This document shows, piece by piece, positions 1-11,215 of a DNA stretch of 64,000 nt. The notes beneath the pieces were generated by a model. The model saw only the letters and a program-made list of their open reading frames with translations. It was not told the origin of the DNA and ran no database searches. The stretch is from contig OZ231127.1 of the NCBI GenBank assembly GCA_965153355.1, positions 53,444,001 to 53,508,000 of the forward strand, read 5' to 3'. This DNA is from Flaccisagitta enflata. Its lineage: Eukaryota > Chaetognatha > Sagittoidea > Aphragmophora. The number at the start of each line of letters is the position of its first letter. Position 1 is the stretch's first letter. The position numbers and the translations under genes were made by a program.

Positions 1-235
1 TTGTCCTCTAGGCCTCAAGCCTGCCCCCCAAACCTTAAATCTGCTCTTTTGGACTAAATTCTGCCATCCCGACTTCAAATCCGCCTCAGGACTTCTCGAA
101 ATTCACCCCTGTGTCCTACAGGACATCGGCCCTTCGGGGCCGCTGCCCTGCTCCCACTCCACTACTTCACTTGATCACTCCAAGCAGGGCATCGGGTACC
201 GCTGACCATGTGCGATCCTTGGATGACTAGTTTAT
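1..235. repeat. Family F composite: degenerate 21-bp GC-rich repeats plus conserved tail
   Basis: Positions 1-105 hold degenerate units of the CCTCTCAGGCCTGAAATCTG type repeat. They run into a conserved non-tandem block: a 'cctgtgt..tacagga' segment, then ggggccgctgccctgct, and finally gcagggcatcgggtaccgct-gaccatgt. The same blocks recur near 3.5-3.64, 9.7, 10.1, 11.2, 41.1, 56.5-56.7, 61.2 and 61.7-61.97 kb. This is a dispersed family of unknown type that carries its own minisatellite; the window begins inside this copy. Confidence 0.75.
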
Positions 236-945
<710 letters not shown>

Positions 946-1079
946 GGAAAAACAGACAAACACAGAGAGATATGAAATGATGAGAGGTCTGATCTCGTGT
1001 AAAATGGTTATCTCATATTTCTCTCGCCTTTTATCTCATTTATGAATCTTAATTTTCGACTCGGATTTCCTCTTAGCAT

Positions 1080-1300
1080 CGTCAAAAAAATTGGGGTTTG
1101 GAGGATTTTTGTGAAGGGTGGAGGTCGGGGACCCCTGAGAGGGTTGAGAGAGGGGAGGACTAAGGGTTAGTTGAAGGGTGGAGATCAGTGACCCCTGAGA
1201 GGGCGGTGAATGGCTGTAGGGGGGAAGACTAAGGGCTCATTTAAGGGTGGAGATGGGGATCCCTAACAGTGTGGTGAGAGGATGGTGGACTGAGAGCTAG
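1080..1300. repeat. Three imperfect ~60-70-bp G-rich tandem units
   Basis: The motif gggtggaGatc..gacccctgagaggg starts near 1116, 1176 and 1245, each followed by 'ggactaaggg'-like sequence. The units are diverged. The array lies next to the GGAAT-like satellite that begins near 1330. Confidence 0.7.
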
Positions 1301-1329
1301 TAAAAAGTCGGGGGGGGGGGTAATGATGG

Positions 1330-1905
1330 AGTGGTGCTATTAAGAAGTGAAATGGAGAGGTGAAATGGAGGGGTGGATTGGAGAGGTGGAATGCAGGTGA
1401 AAAAGATTTGTGGAATGGAGAGGTGTTTTGGTCCTTTTGGAAAGATGGAATGGAAAGGTGGTATGCAATGAAGAGTTGAAATGGAAAGGTGGAATGGAGG
1501 GGTGTAATGAAGTGGTGGAATACAGAGATGGAATGGAGTGGTGGATTGGTGGAATGGAAAGGTCGAATGGAAAGGTGGAGTGGAAAGAGGAAATGGAGGG
1601 GTGTAATGAAGTGGTGGAATGGAAAGTTCGAATGGAACGGTGAAGTGGAAAGATGAAATGGAGTGGTGGAATGGATAGGTGGAATAGAAAGTTCTAATGG
1701 AAAGGTGGAGTGGAAAGATGAAATGGAGGGGTGGAATGAAGTGGTGGAATGGAAAGTTCGAATGGAAAGGTGGAGTGGAAAGAGGAAATGGAGTGGTGGA
1801 ATGGATTGGTGGAATGGAAAGTTCGAATGGAAAGGTGGAGTGGAAAGATGAAATGGAGGGGTGGAATGAAGTGGTGGAATGCATAGGTGGGATGGAGTGG
1901 TGGGA
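1330..1905. repeat. GGAAT-like pentamer satellite with a 65-bp higher-order unit
   Basis: The stretch is built from pentamer-like words (ggaat, ggaaa, gtgga). The marker aagttcgaatgga or a close variant starts near 1559, 1624, 1689, 1754 and 1819, giving a regular 65-bp spacing, or 13 pentamers. Alternate units share endings, which suggests a 130-bp dimer. Reading frames across it are by-products because 65 bp is not a multiple of three and no frame is specially preserved. Confidence 0.88.
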
Positions 1906-2026
1906 TGGGGGATGGGCGGGAGCAGTAATGCAAAAACCGCACGGAATTCAAAAATGTGACGGACCTACCGACCTACCGACATACCGACCGACACGGCAAA
2001 GACAAGGCAAGGCGTATCCGCGACTA
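1905..2026 (-). mobile_element. Family A hairpin element, partial, minus orientation
   Basis: Contains gcgggagcagtaatgcaaa, a run of ccgacctaccgac-type tetranucleotide repeats, and the terminal half-hairpin gtatccgcgactaaaa. The 'aacaaggccgg' end found in complete copies is absent, so this copy is truncated. Confidence 0.75.
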
Positions 2027-2090
2027 AAAATGGCGCGGTTTTTTGGTCACTGTGGAGTGGAGGATTGGAATTGAGGGGAGTTGGGGAATT

Positions 2091-2686
2091 GATGGAAGGG
2101 GACAAAAGTTAAGTGATGCAACATAGCTGGACTGTCTTGTTGAAAATCGTTTTTGCGAACGGAGGAACTGGACCAATAATACGCATTTGAGCCGAGGTGC
2201 CGAATAAGTCGTGACCAGATAAAATAAAATTACCATTGAATAACATGGGAAATTGACCAAAAAATTAAGAAATGGTAGGGGGGCGCACGCACGCACGCGC
2301 ACACGCATAAACGAATGAACGAACGAATGAACGAACAAACAAACACACGTCTGTTAAGTGATGGAAGGGGACAAAAGTTAAGTGATGCAACATAGCTGGA
2401 CTGTCTTGTTGAAAGTCGTTTTTGCGAACGGAGGAACTGGACCAATAATACGCATTTGAGCCGAGGTGCCGAATAAGTCGTGAACAGATAAAATAAAATT
2501 ACCATTGAATAACATGGGAAATTGACCAAAAAATTAAGAAATGGTAGGGGGCGCACGCACGCACGCGCACACGCATAAACGAACGAACGAGCGAACGAAC
2601 GAACGAACGAACGAACGAACGAACGAACGAACGAACGAACGAACGAACGAACGAACGAACGAACGAACGAACGAACGAACATTTTT
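2091..2686. repeat. 269-bp tandem duplication ending in an expanded (GAAC)n array
   Basis: The block gatggaaggggacaaaag begins at 2091 and again at 2360, an offset of 269 bp. Both copies continue almost identically to cgcacgcacgcgcacacgc and then a tetranucleotide tail. The tail is short in copy 1 (gaacgaatg) and expanded to roughly 100 bp of GAAC in copy 2 (about 2577-2681). The duplication therefore predates the microsatellite expansion. Confidence 0.9.
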
Positions 2687-3084
2687 ACTCATACATGATT
2701 TCCGATCTAACCTAAGTTAAAACCCAATGTTGCACGCCGTTATTATATGTACAGAAATAAAAAGAAGTTGACATAAGAAATTTTATATCTATTATAGGCG
2801 GATTTCCGTTACTCACGAATCCGTTATGGCGGGGCATTTTTTTTTGACAAAACAGAATTGGTCCAGCCGTTATAAAGTTATTATCTTTTAATGACAGGAA
2901 AAGGAAAAAAATATGTTATGGTGTAATTAGTCGGGAGCGCTATCACTTGCTCTACATTTCCCCCTACATTTCCCCAGCAAATGGCGGCCAAGATAAGTCA
3001 GGGGGAAACCACATTGAATTGCAATCAACAAACAGGTCATTATCAAATACGTGACTAATTCCTTCACCTCTCCTCAAGAAAAAG
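2687..3084. other. No gene recognised
   Basis: AT-rich mixed sequence. I see no recognisable coding, RNA or element signature. Confidence 0.5.
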
Positions 3085-3645
3085 GCTACGTATGAGACCT
3101 CTCAGACACCAAATTGGGCCTCTCAGATGTTAAATCAGACCTCTCAGACACCAAATCAGGCCTCAGACCCCAGATTAGAATGAGATTAAGACCCTTAATG
3201 ATGCCTCTGAGGTCCCAAATCAGGTTTTCAGGCACCAAATCAGTCCTTTCAGACTTCAAAACAGTCCTCTCAGAGGTCAAATCAAGCCTCTCTTGCTCAA
3301 AATCAGGCCTCACAGAGCTTAAACAAAATTTCTCAGACCCAAAATCAGGTTTCTCAGCCCCCAAACCAACTCCTCAAACCCTATAATTGACCAGATTCCC
3401 TCCAAGCCCAAACCCCTTCTCTCTAGCTATTGTTGAGGCCTCTAAAACCTCAAATCAGGTATCCCAGACATCAAATTAGGCCCCTTTGCCCTTGGTCCCA
3501 GACTCCTGTCTTTTACACCCTACATTTGTCTACTGCCAAATCATAGGTCACCAGCCCCTCAGGGGCCACTACCCCTCTCATCATCTCATTCAAACGTTCA
3601 CTTACTAAGGGGTATCGGGTACCGCTGACCATGTAACGCTTTTGC
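3085..3645. repeat. Family F composite with ~21-bp 'CTCAGACACCAAATCAGGCC' type repeats
   Basis: The 3090-3390 region is a degenerate tandem array with a step close to 21 bp, followed by the family F tail (cagcccctcaggggccac, then gggtatcgggtaccgctgac near 3609). Because 21 is divisible by three, heptapeptide-repeat reading frames stay open on both strands. They should not be taken as a protein. Confidence 0.8.
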
Positions 3646-3739
3646 GACTATTATTAATGACCTGTAACATATTGTTAAATTGATAAATGAACTGAATTCG
3701 ACTAATCGAGTCGATAAGTATGAAAACGCGCGGTTAGGA

Positions 3740-3858
3740 TGCAGCAGTCGTGATTGTCTCTGTGTGTGTGAGCATGGGGTGGGGGAGGGTAGGAATGGGG
3801 GTTGTATGCCCCTGCCCACTTGTCCGCAACGAGATATTGTGACTCCGCGTCACTGGTT
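3740..3858 (+). mobile_element. Family E hairpin element, partial
   Basis: Shares gcccctgcccac, gtccgcaacgagatattgtg and the distal stem GTGACTCCGCGTCAC (3839-3853) with copies near 14.93, 31.0 and 46.6 kb. The terminal hairpin side is degraded (agtcgataag..cgcgcgg). Confidence 0.65.
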
Positions 3859-4349
3859 ACGTGCAAATGTGCAAAAATATCATGTGAGAGGGAGCATCGA
3901 ATATGTAGTTTAATACTATTCTGTCAACTCTTGGCCTTGTCCTTTCTTTCTCAGCTTTTTCTTTCTCAAACGAAAAAGACATTTTTTTTCCTTTACCTCT
4001 TCATCACTCCATCGTCGTCCTGTTGGTCGTTTACGTCGTCGTCATCGTCATCGTCGATAATGTTCCGTTCGTCGCTTCTCTTCTCCCTTCTCTTCGTATA
4101 AAAATGCGATCCTTAACAAGGTCAATTCGCCGTTTTTTTTTCATTCCTTAACTTTTCTAACTTGGGTCCAGTTCTGATTTTTTTTCTATTTATTTTCTAT
4201 GTGTTTTGCGTCCGATGTGCTAACTGGTATAATTAACTAGTATAGACTGTGATTTATTAATTACATAATAATGTATCACAAGGACCATTCGCACGTGAAG
4301 AGACTTCTTTGGTTCTCTCTATGAAATAATTATTCATTCATTGATTTAA
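3859..4349. other. No gene recognised
   Basis: T-rich sequence with short TCG/TCA trinucleotide runs near 4010-4060. No splice-consistent coding unit was seen. Confidence 0.5.
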
Positions 4350-4537
4350 GTCGCGACTCTACAACCCGCTTTGTCGGTCGGGCCGTCGGTCGGTCCGTCG
4401 GTATGTGACCCTTTGCTTTTTTTGGCGTTTTCAGAATTTTTTGCATTACCGCTCCTGCCCAAATGCTTGATTAGTCTTTTTTTGACTGCCCCTGCCCACC
4501 CGAACGCGACTTCGGTAGCCGTGTATCCGGCTTTGTT
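4350..4537 (+). mobile_element. Family A hairpin element, near full length
   Basis: Begins with a shortened palindrome AGTCGCGACT that has lost the central GTGCAC, then ctacaacccgctttgtcggt and a GGTC/CGTC microsatellite. The conserved cores gctcctgcccaaatgctt and actgcccctgcccaccc follow, then the inner arm ACGCGACTTCGGTAGCC and the end GTGTATCCGGCTTTGTT. Confidence 0.88.
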
Positions 4538-4726
4538 TCTCTATTCTTTAGTTTTTTCAATCCTCTCTGGTCAAAAGGCCAATGCATGAAAGCTTGGACT
4601 GTTTACTATTTCCTTTGGATCTATCTGAAAAACAGACTGTATTCGACTGGACAAAGCCCTTTAAACTTACCTGCAAATTTCGATAATCTTTTCTTTTTTT
4701 CTTTTTTTTTTCTTTTCCTCCTTTTA

Positions 4727-4872
4727 AGTCGCGGACACGCGACTCTATAAGCCACTTTGTCGGTCGGTCCGTCGGTCAGTCGGTCCGTCGGTCCGTAACA
4801 AAGTCACTTTTCGAGGTTTTCCGCTCCTGTCCACCCGTCCGCGACTTATGCTGCCGTGTATACGGCGTTGTT
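4727..4872 (+). mobile_element. Family A hairpin element, short subtype
   Basis: Terminal hairpin AGTCGCGGACACGCGACT (4727-4744), then a (CGGT)n-like run, ccgctcctgtccacc, the inner arm GTCCGCGACT (4837-4846) and the end gtatacggcgttgtt. The inner arm is the exact reverse complement of the left hairpin arm AGTCGCGGAC. This subtype has a shorter core than the 54126 copy. Confidence 0.88.
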
Positions 4873-5350
4873 CTCTTTCAATTATATCCATCGACTTTTT
4901 AACCCGTAATTGCGATTTTCTGTTCTCTCCTTCACACCCTCTATGACCCTCTTCCTCATTCTTTCCAGTCGCCGTCAAGTGTCTGTATGACCGAGAGTGA
5001 CCGTCCGTTGATCCGATCGTCACCCTCTTTTTGCTTTTGCTTAGTTGCCTATGCCGGCCTAATTGCGTTTGCCCTATGTCCCCTGACAGTCCCGAACACA
5101 ATTCTTCCTTTTCTTTTTTTTATCAATCCTCGTCTTTTATTCGAAGAGTTTAAAGAGCGCGTCAAATGATTAAACAGGACACATTGCGACACATTAAAAC
5201 GCATCACCGCCATTGTTTAGACTTCAATAACTTAATAAGATTTAAGGAAAAACCGTCGAAAAGAGAATTTGAAGAACTCTTTCGAACGACATCTTTAGCA
5301 CTGCGACGATAACCAATTAAGTTGTTGCATATGACCATGGGTAGTTCAGT
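4873..5350. other. No gene recognised
   Basis: Mixed sequence with no exon-like frame, RNA gene or repeat that I can identify. Confidence 0.5.
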
Positions 5351-5356
5351 GTATGA

Positions 5357-5568
5357 GAACAAAGCCGGGTACACGACCAATAAGTAGTCGCTGGCGTGTG
5401 GGCAGGGGCAGTAACGCGGGTGGCAGGGGAAGTATGTTAGATGGCGGGAGCTGTAATGTGGCAGGGCAGGGGCAGTATTTTTGCGTCATCCAATTTTTCG
5501 CATGACGGGTAGAGCAAGGGACACAACTTTTTATAGAGTCGCTTAGCCTAGCCAGCCAGCGACTAAAA
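5357..5568 (-). mobile_element. Degenerate family A element, minus orientation
   Basis: Starts with aacaaagccgggtacacg, contains several variants of ggcaggggcagtaa and ends with tagagtcgct..ccagcgactaaaaa. The core is diverged and internally repeated: 'ggcaggggcagta'-like segments occur three times. Confidence 0.6.
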
Positions 5569-5929
5569 ACGAACCCCCTTCCCTGACAATGTGTCGAGCA
5601 CATGAATCGAAAATTTAGAGAGAAAAAAACATTCGTTTTTCGTATGCACAAAACTGAGCCCATATTCAAATTCAACTGCTAAATTGATGATTTAAAGAAC
5701 TGCGTTGCTCCTTTTTTTATGCCTCAGTGCTCTTGTTGATGAAACTGATCTGGTTTTCCCCATTTCCTACATGTACTAAAAACCTCAACTTTCTCCTGAT
5801 TTTGTTTCCTTGAATACTATTTCCCACTTTTCTGTTCCTGCATCAAACTTTTTGAGACCAACATGAGAAAATGAATGAGCGTATGGTCGAACGCGACTCT
5901 TAATTCAAACGCGTGTGTACTCAGTATGT

Positions 5930-5992
5930 ATTACTACATGTACATGTATGTACAATTGTACATGTATGTACACAGTATGTACACACATTTTT
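5930..5992. repeat. Palindromic TGTACATG-rich stretch
   Basis: Contains overlapping self-complementary words, with tgtacatgtatgtaca and its inverse meeting at caattg. It could extrude as a cruciform. Function unknown. Confidence 0.75.
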
Positions 5993-6002
5993 TTGTTGTT
6001 GT

Positions 6003-6190
6003 GTGCACGCGACTCTATAACCCGCTATGTTCATCGGTTGGTCAGATGGTCGGTCGGTCCCAGACACTCTGCCTTTTCGGCGTTTACAAGTGGTTTTTAC
6101 ACTATTGCTCCTGCCCAAATGCTTAGTTAGCCTTTATCATCACTGCCCCTGTCCACCTTCACGCGACTTGGATAACCGTGTATTTTGTTT
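6003..6190 (+). mobile_element. Family A hairpin element lacking its left hairpin arm
   Basis: Starts at gtgcacgcgactctataacc, so only the right half of the hairpin is present. GGTC repeats, gctcctgcccaaatgctt, cactgcccctgtccacc, the inner arm CACGCGACTTGG and a degraded GTGTATTTTGTTTT end follow. Confidence 0.85.
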
Positions 6191-6390
6191 TCTCTTCTTT
6201 CAGCCAAAATCTTACTTTAGTCCCTTTCTAACTCTTCCACTTGCGCACTTGCACTATTTAAGTCCATTCTACTTCCATTTCCTAATCCTTCTCTATCTAT
6301 CAGTTCAAATGATATAAGCATTCTTTCGATCTGTTTACAACTCTGTCTCTGTTTATCTGTAAGTCTTTGAGCCTGCCCGTCTATTTGTTC

Positions 6391-6650
<260 letters not shown>

Positions 6651-6957
6651 AATGAGAATTTGGTGAGATATAGAGATGAAAATATATTTCTCGAGGAAAC
6701 TACTTATAGATAAAGATTTCATTTTTCGCGGTTTCTCGTCAAGTCTAAGAAATTTGCCCTAAAATTTATTTGATGGGCGTCCTGAACCATCTTCACCTGT
6801 TAAAAATCGAGACGAAATTTTTTTTTCTTTTTTCTTTCCTTTTTTTTTCATCTTTGCTTTTTCTTCCTGCAGCTTCTTTCTATCGCGTTACATTTTGAGA
6901 GAGGTATTCACATCCTTTCCTTGAAATCTTTAAATAAACATATAATGCAATGATATA

Positions 6958-7108
6958 TAATGACTTATTTTGCACGGGTCCCAGGAACAAACTCATGGTG
7001 GATAAAAAAGGCCAAGGGTTATGACCGCCAGAAATGTCTTGTACTATGCATGAGCTACAGTTAGAGCCAAAAAACAAAAAAATCCGCTTGGAAATAGTCG
7101 ATATATAG
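6958..7108 (-). repeat. Dispersed repeat G, inverted relative to the copy at 14590-14732
   Basis: Shares cccaggaacaaactcatggtgg, catgcatgagctacagttag and atccgcttggaaatagtcga (all in this orientation) with the reverse complement of 14590-14732. The two copies are about 7.5 kb apart in opposite orientation. No terminal structure or coding potential was recognised. Confidence 0.88.
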
Positions 7109-7185
7109 CCCAAAAACAGTATTGACTTAAAGCCACAGCAAAAATGAGTTGCGATCCTTGTAAAATTTTTATTCTATGTTGTTTG

Positions 7186-7194
7186 ATTTGTTGA

Positions 7195-7267
<73 letters not shown>

Positions 7268-7447
7268 GGTAATGTTGTTGTTGTTGGTAATGTTGCTTTT
7301 GTTGTTGTTGTTGTTGTTGTTGTTGGTAATTTTGTTGTTGTTGTTGTTGTTTTTGTTGTTGTTGTTGTTGTTGTTGTTCTAAAAGTTGTCAAAATCTTCA
7401 TCCTCAAACTTCTTGTCATTTTTTTTATTGTTGAGTTTGAGATGTTG

Positions 7448-7478
<31 letters not shown>

Positions 7479-7536
7479 TATTGTTGTTGTTGTTGTTGTT
7501 GTTGTTGTTATTGTTGTTGTTGTTGTTGTTGTTGTT
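7186..7536. repeat. (GTT)n trinucleotide arrays with a short (CTG)n segment
   Basis: Two GTT/TTG arrays (about 7190-7380 and 7441-7535) are interrupted by GGTAAT variants. The second array contains a (GCT)n run near 7456-7478. Poly-Leu and poly-Thr frames here are repeat by-products. Confidence 0.96.
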
Positions 7537-7616
7537 GGTAATCTGAAGAAGTAAATCGTGAATTTAATGCTTGATCGCTAGAGTTTATCTTTCATTTAGA
7601 AGTAACAAGTAAGGAT

Positions 7617-7806
7617 TAACGGCTTCTCCCGCCACGTGCGGGTGGGCAGGGCCCATATTTCAGGTCACATGATCATTTGGGCAAAAGCAGTGAGGCCTAA
7701 AGCCGAGAAAAACAAAAAAAGGAAAGTGTGATGGACGGACAGACTGACGGACTGACGGACTGACCAACAAAGCGGGTTGTAGAGTTGCGTAGCACGCGAC
7801 TAAAAA
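7617..7806 (-). mobile_element. Family A hairpin element, minus orientation
   Basis: Contains cgtgcgggtgggcagggccc, atcatttgggcaaaagcagt, an ACGG/ACTG tetranucleotide run, caaagcgggttgtagagt and the hairpin AGTTGCGTAGCACGCGACT (7783-7801) followed by AAAAA. The 'aacaaggcc' end is degraded. Confidence 0.88.
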
Positions 7807-7983
7807 TGGTTCAATTTGGATTTTTTTCATTTAATTATTTCATCAAGAAAATACCAAATGTGGAAAGTGGGAGCAGGGACGTAATGAAAAATTCATAAGT
7901 ATAATACGAACACTTTGTTAATCAATAAGGGTTAGGGAATCAGTATTCCCAACGAAGATGTCTCTTTTTATCTGTCTATATTT

Positions 7984-8020
7984 GTCTGTCTGTCTGTCTG
8001 TCTGTGTGTTTGTTTGTCTA

Positions 8021-8113
<93 letters not shown>
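7984..8113. repeat. (TGTC)n then (TC)n microsatellite
   Basis: Uninterrupted (TC)n of about 85 bp is preceded by (TGTC)n/(TGTT)n. The order (TGTC)n-(TC)n recurs near 18020, 53240 and 60840. Confidence 0.96.
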
Positions 8114-8116
<3 letters not shown>

Positions 8117-8178
8117 TTTGAAAAATCTCTGTTGACGCATCATTGATCACTAACATTCTTTTGTTTCCTTAAGTTTTC

Positions 8179-8309
8179 AGTCGCAGACAAGCGACTCTAG
8201 AACTTGCTGTTGCGGTCTGTCGGTCAGGTCACGTCACATCACAAAACATTTCTGTTTTCCGCTCCTGCCCACCCGTCCGCGACTGGGGGGGAGTGTATAC
8301 TGCCTTGTT
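8179..8309 (+). mobile_element. Family A hairpin element, short subtype
   Basis: Hairpin AGTCGCAGACAAGCGACT (8179-8196), a GGTC-like segment, ccgctcctgcccacc, the inner arm GTCCGCGACT (8275-8284) and the end gtgtatactgccttgtt. The hairpin arms are no longer perfectly paired. Confidence 0.82.
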
Positions 8310-8366
8310 ACTGTTTTCTATTCTCCAAATTTGTTGTTTTATTAGGCGCGTTTTTTCTTTCCTTAA

Positions 8367-8367
8367 G

Positions 8368-8435
<68 letters not shown>

Positions 8436-8436
8436 T
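8367..8436. repeat. (TTTC)n microsatellite
   Basis: About 70 bp of TTTC units lying between two family A copies. Confidence 0.96.
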
Positions 8437-8458
8437 TCACTCATCCCTCCCTGTTTTT

Positions 8459-8632
8459 AAGTCACAGACACGCACCTCTATACCTTGCCATGTTTATCAG
8501 TCGGTCGATCAGTCAGTCCGTCAGTCGGTCCATTGGCCAGGAACAATATTGAATAGCAAGCAGATTTTTTGATACTGCCCCTGCGCAACCCTGAAGCAAG
8601 TTTCTTGCGGTCGATCGTGTCAACTGTGGTCC
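8459..8632 (+). mobile_element. Degenerate family A element
   Basis: Starts with aagtcacagacacgcacctc, followed by a CAGT/CGGT tetranucleotide run and gcccctgcgcaaccc, and ends near gtggtcctgttg. It is recognisable only by its order of landmarks. Confidence 0.55.
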
Positions 8633-8633
8633 T

Positions 8634-8770
<137 letters not shown>

Positions 8771-8949
8771 ACATTGCGAACTGTGGCATTTCTTTTTGAA
8801 TGAAGACAATCGATCAACCTTAGCGCGAACCTCATGCAGGATGTCGACATTGTCAAGGAGCTCATGGCATTGTCGACCCTGGAAGTGTTGTTCATGCTAC
8901 TCGTTCTTTCCAATAGAGAGCTTGTTGGTCAACTTGGCAATCGCAATTA

Positions 8950-9640
8950 AGGCCTGATGGCCGATTGTAGGCTTGAGAAACCAAATTTGACGCCTAAGAG
9001 TGCTGGTTTGAAGTCTCAGAGGGCCTGGGAGGACCTAGAAGTTCAAAATTGAGGCCTGGGAGGAAAGGTATCAGGGCTGAAAGGGCAGATTTCAGGCTTG
9101 AGAGGACAGATTTTAGGCCTTGTAGGGAGGATTTCAGGCCTGAAAGGGTGGATTTTGGCCCTGAGAGATTAGATATCAGGCCTATGAGGCCTGACAGGGG
9201 GTATGAACAAACGGATGGATGGATGGACAAAACAAAACAAAATTCCCCGGACATCTGGAAATTCCCGATGATCTGAGGTCTGAGGGACGTCAGTTAAGTG
9301 TGAGAGGCTTTAATTGGGGTTCAAGACGCTTGAGTTAGGGTCTGAGAGGCCTGATTTTGGGTCTGAGAGGCCTGATTGTGGGTCTAAGAGAGCTAATTTG
9401 GGGTATAAGAGGTCTGATTTGGGAGTCTGGGGGCCCAATTAAGGGCCCAATTAAGGGTTCAAAAGGTCTTATTTGGGGGCCGAGAGGCCAATTTGGGGTC
9501 TGAGAGGCCCAAATGGGGTTTGAGAGGCCTAATTTGGGGTCTGAAAGTCCTAACTTGGAGTCTGGAGGCCTGATTTGAGGTTGAAGGGGGGGATAGAAAA
9601 TGAAAACTGGAAACTGGAAAAAATCACCCTGTGTGGAACC
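8950..9640. repeat. Family F array: ~21-bp GGCCTGAGAGGGCAGATTTC type repeats
   Basis: Tandem units with consensus near GAGAGGGCAGATTTCAGGCCT vary at most positions. A (GGAT)n/(GGAC)n run lies near 9210. Variants in the second half read GAGAGGCCTGATTTGGGGTCT. The heptad-repeat reading frames are a consequence of the 21-bp period. Confidence 0.85.
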
Positions 9641-9689
9641 ATAGATCATCTGCCTCTCGAGGGCCGGTGCTCAAAAGAAAGAAAACAAG

Positions 9690-10325
9690 AACAGGTCACC
9701 TAAGGGCAATTTGTGGTCAGCAACACCCGTTGCCCTGCTTTGCATGTTTGTGAAATGGAGTCAGGGGAAGCAGGGCAGCGGCCCCGCAGGGGACAACGTC
9801 CTGTAGAACACAGGTGGACTCTTGTTCATCTGTCCATCCATCCTCCCCCCCAGGCCCTCTCAGGCCTAAAATCTGCCCTCTCAGGCCTGAAATCTACCCT
9901 CTCAGTCCCTGAAATCGGTCCTCTCAGGCCTTGAATCTGCGACTGAGTGGGCTGATGTCAGGCCTGAGAGAGTAGATTCAAGGCCTGAAGGGTCAGATTC
10001 AAGGCCTGAGAGGACAGATTCCAGGGCCTGAGAGGGCAGATTTCAGGCCTGAGAGGGTAGATTTTAGACCCAAGAGGGCCTGGGGGGGATGAACGGAAGG
10101 ATGGACAGACAAAGAAAAGTCCCCCTGTAATCTACAGGACTTCGTCCCTGTTGGGGCTGCTGCCCAAAAAGAAAGAAAAGGAGAAGAAAGAGAAGAAGTC
10201 CCATGGGACACAGTTCGTTCATTTGTCTGTCCGCCTGTCCATCCATCTGTCCACCCCTCAGGCTCTTTCAGGCCTGGATTCTGCCCTCTCAGGCCTGAAA
10301 TAGGCCCTCTAAGGCCTTGAATCTG
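9690..10325. repeat. Family F composite: conserved blocks, ATCC microsatellite and 21-bp array
   Basis: The conserved block gggcagcggccccgcagggg and tcctgtagaacacagg (9770-9815) are followed by a (CCAT)n-like run and 21-bp units that switch orientation near 9950. A second block in the opposite orientation, near 10130-10170, contains aagtccccctgtaatctaca and ggggctgctgcccaaaaa. The arrangement is head-to-head. Confidence 0.82.
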
Positions 10326-10335
10326 ATTGGGCATA

Positions 10336-10879
10336 CACAGCTTTTAGATCGAAATGTCGCGAAAAGAAGATACATTACTCAAACTATCTATAGTAATCAG
10401 TTTTTTCTTTTTTCCCCGGTTAGATAAATTGATTAAGTTTTGCTACAAGCAAAGAATGTCTCACCAACAAAAAAATTTGCAGACAATTTTTCAAAATTTT
10501 CCCAAATCTCAAGGTTGTTTGGGGGTTTTCAAAATCAATTATTACTGCATCACATGAGTCAAATCTTTTAGTATTTCAAACAAAACTTCATTAATTCCTC
10601 ATAACCAACACTGTAGGGGGGGACTCTCTTGTTAAAAAAAAGAATCACTGCTGCTATCTAACCTCATTTTTTCCATGAAAAAATGCCATTTTTGACTGAA
10701 ATTGACTAATTTTTGTCATGAAATTTAGAACAAATATATCAACATTGGGGCTTTAATTCTTTTTATGTAACAAAACTTAATCAAATTATCTACCACAGAA
10801 AAAAAGAATCAAGTAGTTGTCTTAAGTATTTTAGGAGTAATATATCTTCTTTTCGCGACATTTTGATCTAAAAGCGGTG
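10336..10879. mobile_element. Fold-back MITE with TA target duplication (Tc1/mariner type)
   Basis: The left terminus CACAGCTTTTAGATCGAAAT and the reverse complement of the right terminus, CACCGCTTTTAGATCAAAAT, form terminal inverted repeats. Both are flanked by TA (10334-10335 and 10880-10881). Homology between the arms continues inward for well over 100 bp: AGATAAATTGATTAAGTTTT pairs with AGATAATTTGATTAAGTTTT. There is no transposase. It is inserted inside a family F 21-bp array, which resumes on the right side. Confidence 0.88.
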
Positions 10880-10884
10880 TATCT

Positions 10885-11215
10885 AATGCCTGAGAGGATA
10901 GATTTCAGGGCCTGAGAGGATAGATTTCAGGGCCTAAGAGGATAGATTTCAGGGCCTGAGAGGGCGGATTTCAGGCCTGAGAGGGCACATTTCAGCCCTG
11001 AGAGTGCAGATTTTTTAAACCTGAGAGGGCCTTACGGAACAAACAAACGAATGAATAATTGATTGAACAAAAAAATGAATGAATGAACAAACAAATAAAC
11101 AAGAAAATGAAAGAATGAATGAATGAAGAAATGAACAAATGAACGAATGAACGAATGAATGAACAAAGTTCCCCCTGTGTTCTAGAGGACTTTGTGTTGT
11201 TCGGGGCCGCTGTCC
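10885..11215. repeat. Family F array and tail, with (GAAT)n tetranucleotides
   Basis: 21-bp units GAGAGGATAGATTTCAGGGC precede a GAAT/GAAC tetranucleotide run (11040-11160). The conserved gttccccctgtgttctaga and cggggccgctgtccaaaaa blocks follow. Confidence 0.85.

Noticed and set aside
1297-2074. 195- and 125-residue frames rich in His/Pro/Ser or Trp/Glu/Gly
   Set aside because: They are translations of the GGAAT-like 65-bp satellite. The unit length breaks the frame and no splice sites or start context support them.
3086-3386. Heptad-repeat proteins on both strands (SERTDL-like and LSDTKSG-like)
   Set aside because: They are produced by the 21-bp period of family F. The same applies at 9.0-9.65, 9.7-10.3, 56.05-56.98 and 61.0-61.5 kb.
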